Shown here: piece by piece, positions 1 through 9,679 of the stretch
Numbering within the stretch: position 1 is the stretch's first letter
How the letters are laid out: the number at the start of each line of letters is the position of its first letter
Source of the DNA: Streptomyces olindensis
GTDB lineage: Bacteria > Actinomycetota > Actinomycetes > Streptomycetales > Streptomycetaceae
DNA: 64,000 bases
Assembly (NCBI GenBank): GCA_000696115.1
Contig: JJOH01000019.1
Location: 1 to 64,000, forward strand
Direction: 5' to 3'
Made by a program: the position numbers and the translations under genes
The notes under the pieces: model-generated
What the model was told of the DNA's origin: nothing
Databases searched by the model: none
Seen by the model: the letters and a program-made list of their open reading frames with translations, nothing else

Positions 1-102
1 GGTGACCGCGGTGACCTGGGCTCCGGTCACGGTCTCGGTCAGTCTGCGGATGTGTTCCTGGCCGATCCAGCCGGCCCCGATCACTCCTACGCGCACGGTC
101 AT
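1..102 (-). CDS. iolG: Gfo/Idh/MocA-family oxidoreductase, inositol 2-dehydrogenase-like (partial)
   Basis: Only the first 34 codons are inside the window. The N-terminus MTVRVGVIGAGWIGQEH is the GxGxxG dinucleotide-binding start of the Gfo/Idh/MocA family. The ATG is at 102-100, with AGGAAAG just upstream as ribosome site. It is the last visible gene of a minus-strand inositol operon, 69 bases after a sugar transporter, so it probably oxidises myo-inositol (or an isomer) to the inosose that enters the pathway. The family covers many sugars and polyols, so the substrate is inferred from context only. Confidence 0.75.
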   Translation of the reverse strand, partial: MTVRVGVIGAGWIGQEHIRRLTETVTGAQVTAVT

Positions 103-171
103 GGGTCTTTCCTATTCCTCGGAAGTGAGCGTCCTCGGCCCGTGCGGGCCAAGGGCAGGGGCAGGGGAAGG

Positions 172-1602
172 TCAGGAGAAGCGGGCCTTGAGTTCGTGTT
201 CGAGGTGCTCGAGCGTGCGTCCACGCGTCTCGGGCACGTACCGCTTGACGAAGGCGACCGCGAGCAGACCCACCGCGACGAAGAGGAAGAACGTGTTGGA
301 CACGCCCACCGCGTCGACCAGGACGGGGAAGACCAGCCCGATGGAGAAGTTGGTGATCCACAGGGCGAAGGCCGCGATGCCCAGGCCGAGGCCGCGCATC
401 TTCAGCGGGAAGATCTCGGACAGCATGAGCCAGGTCACCGGGGAGATCGCGCCCTGCTGGAAGGCGAGGAAGGTGACGGTCATGGCGAGGACCGCGTAGG
501 CGCGGGCGTCACCGGCGGGTAGCGTCAGCGAGAACACGCCAATCAGCAACTGGGCGCCGATCGTGCCGATCTGACCGATAAGCAGCATCGGCCGCCGGTC
601 GACGCGGCCGAGCAGCCAGATGCCGGCGAAGGTGGCGAGCACCGAGATCACGCCGTTGGCGATGTTCGCGGTGAGCGCGCTGTCGGAGGCGAAACCGGCG
701 TCGGTGAGGATCTCGGTGCCGTAGTACATGATCGTGTTGACGCCGGTGATCTGCATGACGATCGCGATGCCGATCCCCACCAGGAACAGCCTGCGCACCC
801 ACGGCTCCCGCAGGTCGCTCCACCCGCCGAGCTTGGCCTTGTCGTCCTCGACCGCCATCGCGGTGACCTCGCTGAGCTCGGCCTCCGCCCGCTGCTGGGA
901 ACGGACCTGCTTCAGCACGGCCAGCGCGTCCGCGTACCGGCCCTTGGAGGCGAGCCAGCGCGGGCTTTCTGGCATGACCAGCATGCCGAACCAGAGGACG
1001 ACCGCGGGCAGGGTCGCGACGACCAGCATCCAGCGCCAGATGCCGCCCGACTCACCGCCGACGTCGGCGATGATCGCGTTGAAGGTGAACGCGGCCAGCT
1101 GACCGCTGACGATCATCAGCTCGTTGCGGGTGACCAGACGGCCGCGGCGCTCGGCGGGCGAGATCTCCGCCAGGTACACCGGCACGGTCACCGAGGCACC
1201 ACCGACCGCGAGACCGAGCACGAAGCGTGCCACGACCATCAGTTCGGTGTTCGGGGCCAGGGTGCAGCCGAGCGTGCCGACGAAGAACAGCACCGCGAGC
1301 AACAGGATGTTGCGGCGCCGTCCGCGCACGTCCGAGAGCCGCCCGCCGAGCAGCGACCCGAACGCCGCGCCGAGCAACAGAGAGCTGGTGACCAGGCCCT
1401 CGGTGAACGGGGTGAGGCCGAGGTCGTCACTCATGTACGGCAACGCGCCGTTGATGACACCGGTGTCGTAACCGAAGAGCAGTCCACCGAAGGTGGCGAT
1501 GACGGTGACGACGCGCAGCCGCTTTCGGACGGGCGGCGGAGCGTCGTCGATGAGGGGGGATGGCGTGCGGGCCTGGGTCACGTCGTCGTCCTTGACGTCC
1601 AT
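172..1602 (-). CDS. MFS sugar porter, probable inositol uptake transporter
   Basis: A 476-residue major facilitator of the sugar porter family, the usual length, with about 12 hydrophobic segments. Family signatures are visible: GYDTGVINGAL in the first helix region, PESPRWL before the central cytoplasmic loop, and PETRGRTLE near the C-terminus. An AGGAG ribosome site precedes the ATG. It lies 57 bases downstream of mmsA and 69 bases upstream of the iolG-like gene in the same direction. Its likely role is proton-coupled import of myo-inositol across the plasma membrane, like IolT of Bacillus and Corynebacterium. The exact substrate is inferred from the operon. Confidence 0.85.
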   Translation of the reverse strand: MDVKDDDVTQARTPSPLIDDAPPPVRKRLRVVTVIATFGGLLFGYDTGVINGALPYMSDDLGLTPFTEGLVTSSLLLGAAFGSLLGGRLSDVRGRRRNILLLAVLFFVGTLGCTLAPNTELMVVARFVLGLAVGGASVTVPVYLAEISPAERRGRLVTRNELMIVSGQLAAFTFNAIIADVGGESGGIWRWMLVVATLPAVVLWFGMLVMPESPRWLASKGRYADALAVLKQVRSQQRAEAELSEVTAMAVEDDKAKLGGWSDLREPWVRRLFLVGIGIAIVMQITGVNTIMYYGTEILTDAGFASDSALTANIANGVISVLATFAGIWLLGRVDRRPMLLIGQIGTIGAQLLIGVFSLTLPAGDARAYAVLAMTVTFLAFQQGAISPVTWLMLSEIFPLKMRGLGLGIAAFALWITNFSIGLVFPVLVDAVGVSNTFFLFVAVGLLAVAFVKRYVPETRGRTLEHLEHELKARFS

Positions 1603-1659
1603 GGCCGGTCTCCTGTCGCTGAGGGAGGCGAGGTGCTTGTACGGGGATGAGCGCGGGAC

Positions 1660-3150
<1,491 letters not shown>

Positions 3151-3162
3151 GGTGGGATTTCC

Positions 3163-5046
3163 TTACAGGTAGTGGCGCTGGGCCTGCTTGTGGGCGGCGT
3201 AGGTCTCATACGCGCTCTGGGTGGATTCCAGGGCGGAGACCTCGCTGACGGGGACATCCCACCAGCCGTGGCCGGGCGGGTTGGGGCCGTACAGGTCGGT
3301 CTCGACATGGACGACGGTGGTGAGGGTGGCGGCCTTGGCCTTCTCCATCGCCGAGCGAAACTCGTCGACGCTGGTGGCGTGCAGGACGTCCGCGCCGAGG
3401 GAGGAGGCGTTGGCGGCGAGGTCGACGGGGAGGACGTCGCCGTCGAGCTGACCCGAGTCGCCGTTGCGGAAGCGGTACTTGGTGCCGAACCGCTGTGAGC
3501 CAAGCGACTCGGAGAGGGAACCGATCGAGGCGAAGCCGTGGTTCTGGACCAGGACGATGATGACCTTCAGTCCCTCGGAGACCATGGTCACGATCTCCTG
3601 CGCCATCATCAGATAGGAGCCGTCGCCGACGAGGACGACGACCTCGCGCGTGGGGTCGGCCATCTTGGCGCCGACGCCGGCGGCGACCTCGTAGCCCATG
3701 CAGGAGTAGGCGTACTCGACGTGGTACGCCTTCGGGTCCCTCGCGCGCCACAACTGCTGCAGGTCGCCGGGCATGGACCCGGCCGCGTTGATGACCACGG
3801 CACGGTCGTCCAGGACGTCGTTGAGGGCGCCGAGGATCTGGGTCTGGGCCGGCAGGTCGCCGGTGTTGCGGTCGGGGGCGAAGCACTCGTCCTCGATCTC
3901 CCGGGTGCGGGCGATGAGTTCACGGGTGCGGTTCCGGTACGCGGGGTCGACCTCCCACTCCGACAGCGCCCCGGCGAGGGCCTGGATGCCGAGCCGGGCG
4001 TCGGCCACCAGCGGCTCGGCGGAATGCTTGACGGCGTCCAGGCGGGCCACGTTGAGGTTGATGAACGTGACGTCCGGGTTGCCGAACACGGTGTGGCTGG
4101 CGGTGGTGAAGTCGCTGTAGCGGGTGCCGATACCGAGCACGACATCGGCCTCGCGGGCCAGCTCGTTCGCCGCGTAGGCGCCGGTGGAGCCGACACCACC
4201 GACCGCGTAGGGGTGGTCCCACGGCACCGCGCCCTTGCCGGCGTGGGTGTCGGCGACCGGGATGCCGGTGGCTTCGGAGAAGGCGCGCAGCGCGGTCTCG
4301 GCACCGGAGTAGACGGTGCCGCCACCGGCCACGATCAGCGGCTTCCTGGCGTTGCGCAACAGCGCGACCGCCCGCTGGACGGCGGCTGCCTCCGGCACCG
4401 GGCGGCCCACATGCCAGACCCGGCGCCGGAAGAAGGAGACGGGCCAGTCATAGGCCTCGGCCTGCACGTCCTGCGGCAGCGCGAGGGTCACCGCACCGGT
4501 CTCGACCGGGTCGGTCAGCACCCGCATCGCGGCGAGCGCGGCCGGGATGAGCTGCTCGGGACGCTGGACGCGGTCGAAGTACTTCGAGACCGCGCGGAAG
4601 GCGTCGTTGACGGTGACGTCACCGCCGCGCGTGTCCTCCAGCTGCTGGAGCACCGGGTCGGCGGCGCGAGTCGCGAACATGTCCGAGGGCAACAGTAGGA
4701 CCGGGATGCGGTTGGTAGTGGCCAGTGCCGCGCCCGTGATCATGTTGGTGGAGCCGGGGCCGGTGGAGGCGGTGCAGGCGAAGGTGGCCAGCCGGTCGCG
4801 CATCTTCGCGTAGGCGACGGAGGCGTGCACCATGCCCTGCTCGTTGCGGGCCAGGTAGTACGGCAGATCGGCCTCGCGGGTGACGGCGGCCTGGAGGAGG
4901 GCCTGGCCGATGCCTGCCACGTTGCCGTGCCCGAAGATGCCCCAGACACCGGGGATCAGCCGCTGCTCCTGGCCGTCGCGCTCGCTGTACTGGTGGGCGA
5001 GGAAGCGGACCAGGGCCTGGGCGGTGGTCAGTCGGACGGTGTTCAT
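3163..5046 (-). CDS. iolD: 3D-(3,5/4)-trihydroxycyclohexane-1,2-dione acylhydrolase
   Basis: A 627-residue thiamine-diphosphate enzyme, full length for IolD. It hydrolyses the cyclic dione made from inosose, opening the inositol ring to 5-deoxyglucuronate. The N-terminal Pyr domain, the middle domain (VAGGGTVYSG) and the C-terminal PP domain with LVGDGSYLMM and NHGFASIG (ThDP/Mg site) are all present. Its ATG overlaps the iolB stop codon in a TGATG junction, which suggests translational coupling. Confidence 0.93.
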   Translation of the reverse strand: MNTVRLTTAQALVRFLAHQYSERDGQEQRLIPGVWGIFGHGNVAGIGQALLQAAVTREADLPYYLARNEQGMVHASVAYAKMRDRLATFACTASTGPGSTNMITGAALATTNRIPVLLLPSDMFATRAADPVLQQLEDTRGGDVTVNDAFRAVSKYFDRVQRPEQLIPAALAAMRVLTDPVETGAVTLALPQDVQAEAYDWPVSFFRRRVWHVGRPVPEAAAVQRAVALLRNARKPLIVAGGGTVYSGAETALRAFSEATGIPVADTHAGKGAVPWDHPYAVGGVGSTGAYAANELAREADVVLGIGTRYSDFTTASHTVFGNPDVTFINLNVARLDAVKHSAEPLVADARLGIQALAGALSEWEVDPAYRNRTRELIARTREIEDECFAPDRNTGDLPAQTQILGALNDVLDDRAVVINAAGSMPGDLQQLWRARDPKAYHVEYAYSCMGYEVAAGVGAKMADPTREVVVLVGDGSYLMMAQEIVTMVSEGLKVIIVLVQNHGFASIGSLSESLGSQRFGTKYRFRNGDSGQLDGDVLPVDLAANASSLGADVLHATSVDEFRSAMEKAKAATLTTVVHVETDLYGPNPPGHGWWDVPVSEVSALESTQSAYETYAAHKQAQRHYL

Positions 5047-5915
5047 CAGTTCTCTCCGAAGGGCAGGCGATCATCCACGTCCTGCGTGTCCCAGGTGCCG
5101 CGGACCCAGCCGTGGGCGGGGTCGTCGCAGATCAGCCAGGCGCGGTCCTGACCCGGACCGGCCATGACGTTGAGGTAGTAGAGGTCGTAGCCGGGCGCGG
5201 CGATGGAGGGGCCGTGCCAGCCGTGCGGGATCAGCACGGTGTCGCCGGAGCGGACCTCGGCGAGGACATCGATCGGCCGGTCCTCGGTGCCGTACACCCG
5301 CTGGTAGGCGAAACCGTTCTCACCGGAAACCTGGAAGTAGTAGATCTCCTCCAGCTCCGACTCCTCGCCGGGGCGCGCCTCGTCGTGCTTGTGCGGCGGG
5401 TAGGAGGACCAGTTGCCGCCGGGCGTGAGGACCTCGCACACGAGCAGCTGCTCGGCGTCGAAGGTTCCGGGCAGGCAGTAGTTGTTGACCTGCCGGGAGC
5501 AAGCACCAGCCCCCCGCAACTCGACGGGGACATCCTCCTTGCGCCCGTACCGAGCCGGTTGACCTCCCTGCTCGGTACGGGCGGAGGGCAGCGCGAATCG
5601 ACCTCCCGATGCGCTGCTGATCAGTGCCTCCGACTCGCGCGGGACATACGCGAAGTCGGTGACGGAGGCGAACACGTCTGCCCGGCCGGCGAGTTCGAAG
5701 GCCCTGCCGTCCGTGGTGACGGTGCAGGAGCCCGTCAGCGGCAGAACCAGGAACTCCGAGTCACCGGTGGACAGGGCGTGCGCCTCACCCGGGCCCAGGG
5801 TCAGGATCCTGAGCCCGGAGTATCCCCAGCCCGCCGACTCCGGCGTGACCAGGAGGTCGTATGGACCGTCGGCCGAAGTCCCGGCCTTGAGGTGGTACTT
5901 GCTCGTGTCGCTCAC
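5046..5915 (-). CDS. iolB: 5-deoxy-glucuronate isomerase
   Basis: A 289-residue cupin-type isomerase of the IolB/KduI family. It converts 5-deoxy-D-glucuronate to 2-deoxy-5-keto-D-gluconate in the cytosol. Family features include PPHKHDE (metal-binding histidines), EEIYYFQV and IPHGWHGPSIAAPGYDLYY. The start is GTG at 5915-5913, inside the stop of the aldolase gene (GTGA overlap), and the stop overlaps the iolD start. This tight packing places it in one transcript with iolC, the aldolase and iolD. Confidence 0.93.
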   Translation of the reverse strand: MSDTSKYHLKAGTSADGPYDLLVTPESAGWGYSGLRILTLGPGEAHALSTGDSEFLVLPLTGSCTVTTDGRAFELAGRADVFASVTDFAYVPRESEALISSASGGRFALPSARTEQGGQPARYGRKEDVPVELRGAGACSRQVNNYCLPGTFDAEQLLVCEVLTPGGNWSSYPPHKHDEARPGEESELEEIYYFQVSGENGFAYQRVYGTEDRPIDVLAEVRSGDTVLIPHGWHGPSIAAPGYDLYYLNVMAGPGQDRAWLICDDPAHGWVRGTWDTQDVDDRLPFGEN

Positions 5916-6784
5916 AGCAGGCTCACCGCCTTGTCCACCGCACCGGCGACATCACCGTTCGACGGGTAGAGCAGCGACCGGCCGACGACCAGGCCCTGCG
6001 CGGTGGGCAGCTTGAGCGCCTTGCCCCAGGAGGCGAAGGCGGCATCCGCGTCCTTGACCTCGCCGCCGAGCAGCAGCGCGGGCAGCGTGGAGGAGGCGAG
6101 GACGCGCTCCATCTCCGCTACGACGGGCAGCTTCAGCCAGGTGTGGGCGGTCCGGCGGCCGAGCCCGGAGGCGATGGTGATCGACTTGATGACCGCCTCG
6201 GTCGACAGGTCGTTGCGGAGCTTGCCGTCCTGCCACACGGACAGGAACGGCTCAACCATGGCGATGAGTTGGCGGTCGTTGAGCTCATTGACGGCACGGG
6301 CTGTGTCTTCCAGTGCCGACGGCGTCGCGGGGTCGGACAAGGCGATGCGGGTGAGCATCTTCCCGCCGTCGAAGCCCATCGCAGCGATGGTCTCGGCGTC
6401 GTACCCGGTGAACCGGTCGTCGATCTCGAACACCGACCCGGCCAACCCCGCCCGGTTCATCGAACCGAAGACGGACTTGCCGTCCAGGACACCGAGGAGC
6501 AGCAGGTCCTCCAGGATGTCGGCGGTGCCCAGCACCCCGGTCACGCCGGGCCGTTCCAGGGCGGTGCACAGCCGGTCCAGGAGCTCGAAACGGTCGGCCA
6601 TGGCGGTGGGATCGCCACCGACGCCGTTGGCGCCGCGGGCCGGGTGGTCGGCGGCGATGATCATCGCCTTGCCGTGCTCGCCCAGCAGAGAGGTCGGCTT
6701 CACGCGGCGGGCGGCGGCCTCCACGACGGCACCGGGGTTGCTCACCCGGGCGGACACGATCCGGTTCAGCTTCTCAGACAGCAC
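5912..6784 (-). CDS. LacD/DeoC-type class I aldolase in the inositol operon
   Basis: About 290 residues from the GTG at 6784-6782, which overlaps the end of iolC by 11 bases. An upstream in-frame start at 6958 would bury most of the kinase end and is rejected. The TIM-barrel aldolase pattern includes IIAADHPARG, FDGGKMLTRI and TWLKLPVVAEM, with lysines placed for a Schiff base, and LPALLLGGEVKD. Relatives sit at this place in Corynebacterium and Streptomyces inositol operons. By position it probably splits the phosphorylated deoxy-ketogluconate made by IolC, taking the place of the class II aldolase IolJ. That role is inference. Confidence 0.8.
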   Translation of the reverse strand: MLSEKLNRIVSARVSNPGAVVEAAARRVKPTSLLGEHGKAMIIAADHPARGANGVGGDPTAMADRFELLDRLCTALERPGVTGVLGTADILEDLLLLGVLDGKSVFGSMNRAGLAGSVFEIDDRFTGYDAETIAAMGFDGGKMLTRIALSDPATPSALEDTARAVNELNDRQLIAMVEPFLSVWQDGKLRNDLSTEAVIKSITIASGLGRRTAHTWLKLPVVAEMERVLASSTLPALLLGGEVKDADAAFASWGKALKLPTAQGLVVGRSLLYPSNGDVAGAVDKAVSLL

Positions 6785-7727
6785 GGGGCACCTCATCCAG
6801 CTTGGCGTTGACTTCGGCCTCGGTCGGCATCGCCTCCGAGCAGGCCAGCCGGCCGGCCACGATGGCCCCGGCGGCGTTCGCGAAGGACACCGTGCGCCGG
6901 GTGTCCCAGCCGGACAGCAGCCCATGGCACAGGGCGCCGCCGAAGGCGTCACCGGCACCCAGGCCGTTGACCACGTCCACCGTCACCGGCGGGATCTCGG
7001 CGGCCGAGCCGTCCCGGTCCATGGCGAGGACACCCTTGGGGCCCTGTTTGACGACGGCCAGCTCCACACCCGCCGCGAGCAGCGCCTTCGCGGCGGCGTA
7101 CGGGTCGCGCTCGCCGGTGGCAACCTCGCACTCGTCGAGGTTGCCGACCGCGACGGTCGTATGCCGCAGCGCTTCCTTGTAATACGACCGCGCCTCGGCC
7201 GGGTCCTGCCAGAACATCGGCCGCCAGTCCAGGTCGAAGACCGTGGTCCCGGCCTTGGCCCGGTGCTCCAGGGCGGCCAGCGTCGCCGCGCGGCTCGGCT
7301 CCTCGCTCAGCCCGGTCCCCGTGACCCAGAACACCTTCGCCTCGCGTACCGCCGGCAGATCCAGCTCATCCGGCTGAATGTCCAGGTCAGGGGCCTTGGG
7401 CAGGCGGTAGAAGTACAGCGGGAAATCGTCCGGCGGGAAGATCTCGCAGAACGTCACCGGCGTCGGCGCGATGTCCGACGTACCGACGAAACGGCTGTCC
7501 ACGCCATACCCGTCCAGAGCCTTGCGCACGAAGCCACCGAACGGGTCCCGACCGGTCTTGGTGATCACAGCGGCCGAGCGCCCGTACCGCGCCGCCGCGA
7601 CCGCGACGTTCGTCGGGCTGCCGCCCAGGTACTTGCCGAACGAGGTGACGTCCGCCAGCCCCACGCCGGTTTGGAGCGGATACACGTCCACCCCCACACG
7701 GCCCATGGTCAGCACTTCGAATGACAT
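6774..7727 (-). CDS. iolC: 5-dehydro-2-deoxygluconokinase (PfkB family)
   Basis: A 317-residue PfkB/ribokinase-family kinase, the first gene of the inositol operon. It phosphorylates 2-deoxy-5-keto-D-gluconate with ATP. Visible features are the N-terminal GGSPTNVAVAAARYG sugar-binding signature and the C-terminal NGLGAGDAFGGAL anion hole with its catalytic aspartate. An AAGGGGAG ribosome site lies ahead of the ATG. A strong promoter-like sequence and a palindromic operator lie 64-127 bases upstream. Other PfkB sugar kinases look similar; the operon context decides the name. Confidence 0.88.
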   Translation of the reverse strand: MSFEVLTMGRVGVDVYPLQTGVGLADVTSFGKYLGGSPTNVAVAAARYGRSAAVITKTGRDPFGGFVRKALDGYGVDSRFVGTSDIAPTPVTFCEIFPPDDFPLYFYRLPKAPDLDIQPDELDLPAVREAKVFWVTGTGLSEEPSRAATLAALEHRAKAGTTVFDLDWRPMFWQDPAEARSYYKEALRHTTVAVGNLDECEVATGERDPYAAAKALLAAGVELAVVKQGPKGVLAMDRDGSAAEIPPVTVDVVNGLGAGDAFGGALCHGLLSGWDTRRTVSFANAAGAIVAGRLACSEAMPTEAEVNAKLDEVPRAV

Positions 7728-7790
7728 CAGGCTGGCTCCCCTTTGCTCCGGAGTCCCGTCATGGAGTCCGGAGCAGACGGCGACGGATGA

Positions 7791-7818
7791 TTTAGAGCGC
7801 TTTAAAGAGCGGCTCTAA
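7791..7818. promoter_or_regulatory. Palindromic operator ahead of iolC
   Basis: TTTAGAGCGCTTTAAA at 7791-7806 is an imperfect 16-base palindrome with a central GCGC, the style of LacI/GalR operators. TTAGAGC (7792-7798) also pairs with GCTCTAA at 7812-7818, giving a second overlapping arrangement. It sits between the candidate promoter and iolC and is probably the binding site for an inositol-responsive repressor encoded elsewhere. Confidence 0.5.
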
Positions 7819-7825
7819 GTCCAGA

Positions 7826-7854
7826 ACCATGCCGTCAGGTAAATGTCATGTCAA
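7826..7854 (-). promoter_or_regulatory. Candidate promoter of the inositol operon
   Basis: Read on the minus strand there is a perfect TTGACA at 7854-7849, a 17-base spacer, and CATGGT at 7831-7826 as a weak -10. It points into iolC, and the palindromic operator lies immediately downstream, where bound repressor would block transcription. Confidence 0.5.
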
Positions 7855-8020
7855 TAGGTTGTTGCTGCGAACCTTCACTCACTTGCCGACTCGGGCATCG
7901 AAGGACTTCCAGATCGATCCGGTCACCGGCGGCAGGTCGCCGCTCAAGTCACCCTTTGCGTAAGTGAGCCTCTTTTCGTGCGCCCAGCAGGACAGGCGGT
8001 GGCACCGTGACGGAGCGGTG
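7855..8020. other. Short non-coding stretch upstream of the iol promoter
   Basis: No convincing gene. A minus-strand frame ending at 7879 contains a protein-like tail (KGDLSGDLPPVTGSIWKSF) without a plausible start. It may be the 3' remnant of a lost gene, but I cannot assign it. Confidence 0.3.
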
Positions 8021-8196
8021 CTCTTGCTGGCCGGAAGCTCCTCGTCGCCCGCCGGTGGAAGTCCGTTCGCCGAAGTCTTCGATCCCGACACCGGCCGGGC
8101 ACGAACTCGCGTACCGCACGGAGACCGCGGCGGTGTTCGCCGATGCCGAGCAGGCGCAGACGGAATGGGCGCGCTGGAATCCGCAGCGCCGGCCTC
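8021..8196 (+). pseudogene. 5' fragment of a methylmalonate-semialdehyde dehydrogenase gene
   Basis: Two frames on the plus strand together read like the N-terminus of MmsA: FAEVFDPDTGRA in one frame (around 8070-8100), then ETAAVFADAEQAQTEWARW followed by NPQRR in the next frame (around 8120-8190). MmsA enzymes show the same order (NPATG, then a helix, then NPQRRA). There is one frameshift near 8105 and no continuation after NPQRR. It is a decayed remnant close to the intact mmsA of the iol operon and on the opposite strand. Confidence 0.6.
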
Positions 8197-8283
8197 TTGG
8201 CGCGCCCAGGGGGCGACGCGGGCGGGGAGACCGGCGAGGGGCCTGGACATGGGGCCGCTCCCAGGTGAGGGCCGAGGGCCTGG

Positions 8284-8448
8284 TCATCGTTCGACACGTA
8301 TGAGCGGCCGGTCGGTGCGACAGTCCGACCGGCCCTGTCGGAGATCAGCGGTCGAGGGCCTTGGCGAGCCACCGGGCCGTGCGGTGTCCAGACCGCGGGG
8401 CACCACACCGGGTTCGTCGCCCTCCGGAGGTGTGGGGTGATGGGACAT
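8284..8448 (-). CDS. Possible small protein, 54 residues, unknown
   Basis: ATG at 8448-8446 preceded by GAAGAAGGG, a good ribosome site four bases away. The product starts MSHHPTPPEGDEPGVVPRG and is rich in proline, arginine and glycine, with no recognisable domain. An inverted repeat (GCTAC N6 GTAGC) lies about 50 bases upstream. It lies within rubble between the mmsA fragment and the response-regulator remnant. It may be a relic or a chance frame; only the ribosome site argues for it. Confidence 0.25.
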   Translation of the reverse strand: MSHHPTPPEGDEPGVVPRGLDTARPGGSPRPSTADLRQGRSDCRTDRPLIRVER

Positions 8449-8499
8449 GAGCCCTTCTTCCGGGCCGCGCGGGCTTTCGATGTGACATTCAGCGAATTT

Positions 8500-8515
8500 G
8501 CTACCTGGAAGTAGC
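8500..8515. promoter_or_regulatory. Small inverted repeat GCTAC N6 GTAGC
   Basis: A perfect 5-base inverted repeat in an AT-richer patch, about 50 bases upstream of the small minus-strand frame starting at 8448. It could be an operator; there is no independent support. Confidence 0.25.
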
Positions 8516-8652
8516 GTGTTAGAAGTTTCAAGCACATCGGAGTGATCCGAGGGCCCGGTTGCGATCCCCCCACTTGTCACGCACCCGTATGGAGACGCTG
8601 TGCCGTTCGACCTCACTGTCCCGTCAGAACCTTTTGCGTCGAGTCGCTGACC

Positions 8653-9121
8653 GTGGCTCTGGTCAGCCGTCACGGCGTCCGGCCGCCCCTTCTGGCCGAC
8701 CTCGACAGCCGACTGGTCAAAGTAGCCGCGCGAGATTCGCCCCGATGACGACGTCGTCCTGTTCTACGGCTCCGGACCGGCACGGGAGCTGACCCGGTTC
8801 CTGGCCGCAGCGGAGGACAGTCTCCCGCCGGCCGCGATGCTCGCGCACTCGCTCGACTGGCAGGACGTCTGGCAGGCCCTGGACCACGGAGCCGCCAGCC
8901 ACCTGCTGGAGAGCCCTCATGCGGAGCTGTGGCTCCCCTGGGTGTTGCTGCGCACAGCGCACGGGGGCAGCTGCCTCGATCCGGAGATCGTCGCCACTCG
9001 CGATCGGCTTCGCCGGTGGCCCGGCGTCACCTGGGGCGGCGTCGTAACCCTGATGCTCATGCATGTGGCCGTGGCCGCAGTGGCCGTGCCGGTGTACCGG
9101 CTCTTCCTTCCGCTGCGCTGA
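8653..9121 (+). pseudogene. Degenerate response-regulator receiver-like gene, frameshifted
   Basis: The plus strand reads VALVSRHGVRPPLLADL and then, after a frameshift near 8740, DDDVVLFYGSGPARELTRFL. It continues as SLPPAAMLAHSLDWQDVWQAL, then GAASHLLESPHAELWLPWV, and ends at 9121. The spacing resembles a NarL/LuxR-type receiver domain (AL.AGA.G.LLK....EL..AV), but the phosphoacceptor aspartate region is not recognisable and there is no LuxR-type helix-turn-helix. The tail is a hydrophobic stretch instead. It is probably a decayed response regulator, or a receiver-like protein of another kind. Confidence 0.45.
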
Positions 9122-9172
9122 CCCGGGGTGCGGGCACGTTTTAATGTTCAATCGTGCAGATATCCTGAGGGG

Positions 9173-9679
9173 ATGCCCACGAAGCCGCGGTGGCTCACCG
9201 CCGAAGAACAACGGGCCTGGCTGGCCTACGTCAACTTCTCCACCCTGCTCGCCGACCATCTGAACCGGCAGCTCCGGCGCGACGCCAGCATCACGCATGC
9301 AGACTACTCACTGCTGGCCCACCTCTCCTCGACTCCCGACCACACCCTCGGCATGTCCGAGCTGGCCCATCGGCTGAAGATCACGCGCAGTCGGCTCACT
9401 CACGCCGTGAACCGACTGCGCGCGACGGGTCTCGTGGACCGACGGGAGGATCCCGCCGACGGCCGGGTCCAGCTCGCCGTCCTCACCGACGACGGGGTGG
9501 CCCTGCTGGAGCGGGCCGCCCCCGGGCATGTGGAAGCGGTACGCCGCGCGGTCTTCGACACCCTCACGCCCGAGCAGGTGCGCGAGCTGGCAAAGATCGG
9601 AGAAGCGATCGCCGAAGCCCTGCAGCGCGAGGAGAGAGCCGACGCGGATCCGGCGGGGCTGCCGTGGAGGCGTAGGTAG
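9173..9679 (+). CDS. MarR-family transcriptional regulator
   Basis: A 168-residue winged-helix regulator. The ATG at 9173 has TGAGGGG directly ahead; an earlier in-frame start at 9128 lacks a ribosome site. DNA-binding features are HADYSLLAHLSS, MSELAHRLKITRSRLTHAV (recognition helix) and the wing LVDRREDPADGRVQLAVLT, typical of MarR. It is the only intact gene between 7.8 and 10.2 kb. The ABM-domain gene fragment 400 bases downstream suggests it may once have regulated an operon like the intact one at 43.9-45.5 kb. Its ligand is unknown. Confidence 0.85.
   Translation: MPTKPRWLTAEEQRAWLAYVNFSTLLADHLNRQLRRDASITHADYSLLAHLSSTPDHTLGMSELAHRLKITRSRLTHAVNRLRATGLVDRREDPADGRVQLAVLTDDGVALLERAAPGHVEAVRRAVFDTLTPEQVRELAKIGEAIAEALQREERADADPAGLPWRRR

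Noticed and set aside
6785..6958. Upstream start for the inositol-operon aldolase
   Set aside because: It would overlap the kinase by 185 bases and its sequence has no family similarity; GTG 6784 fits the family N-terminus.
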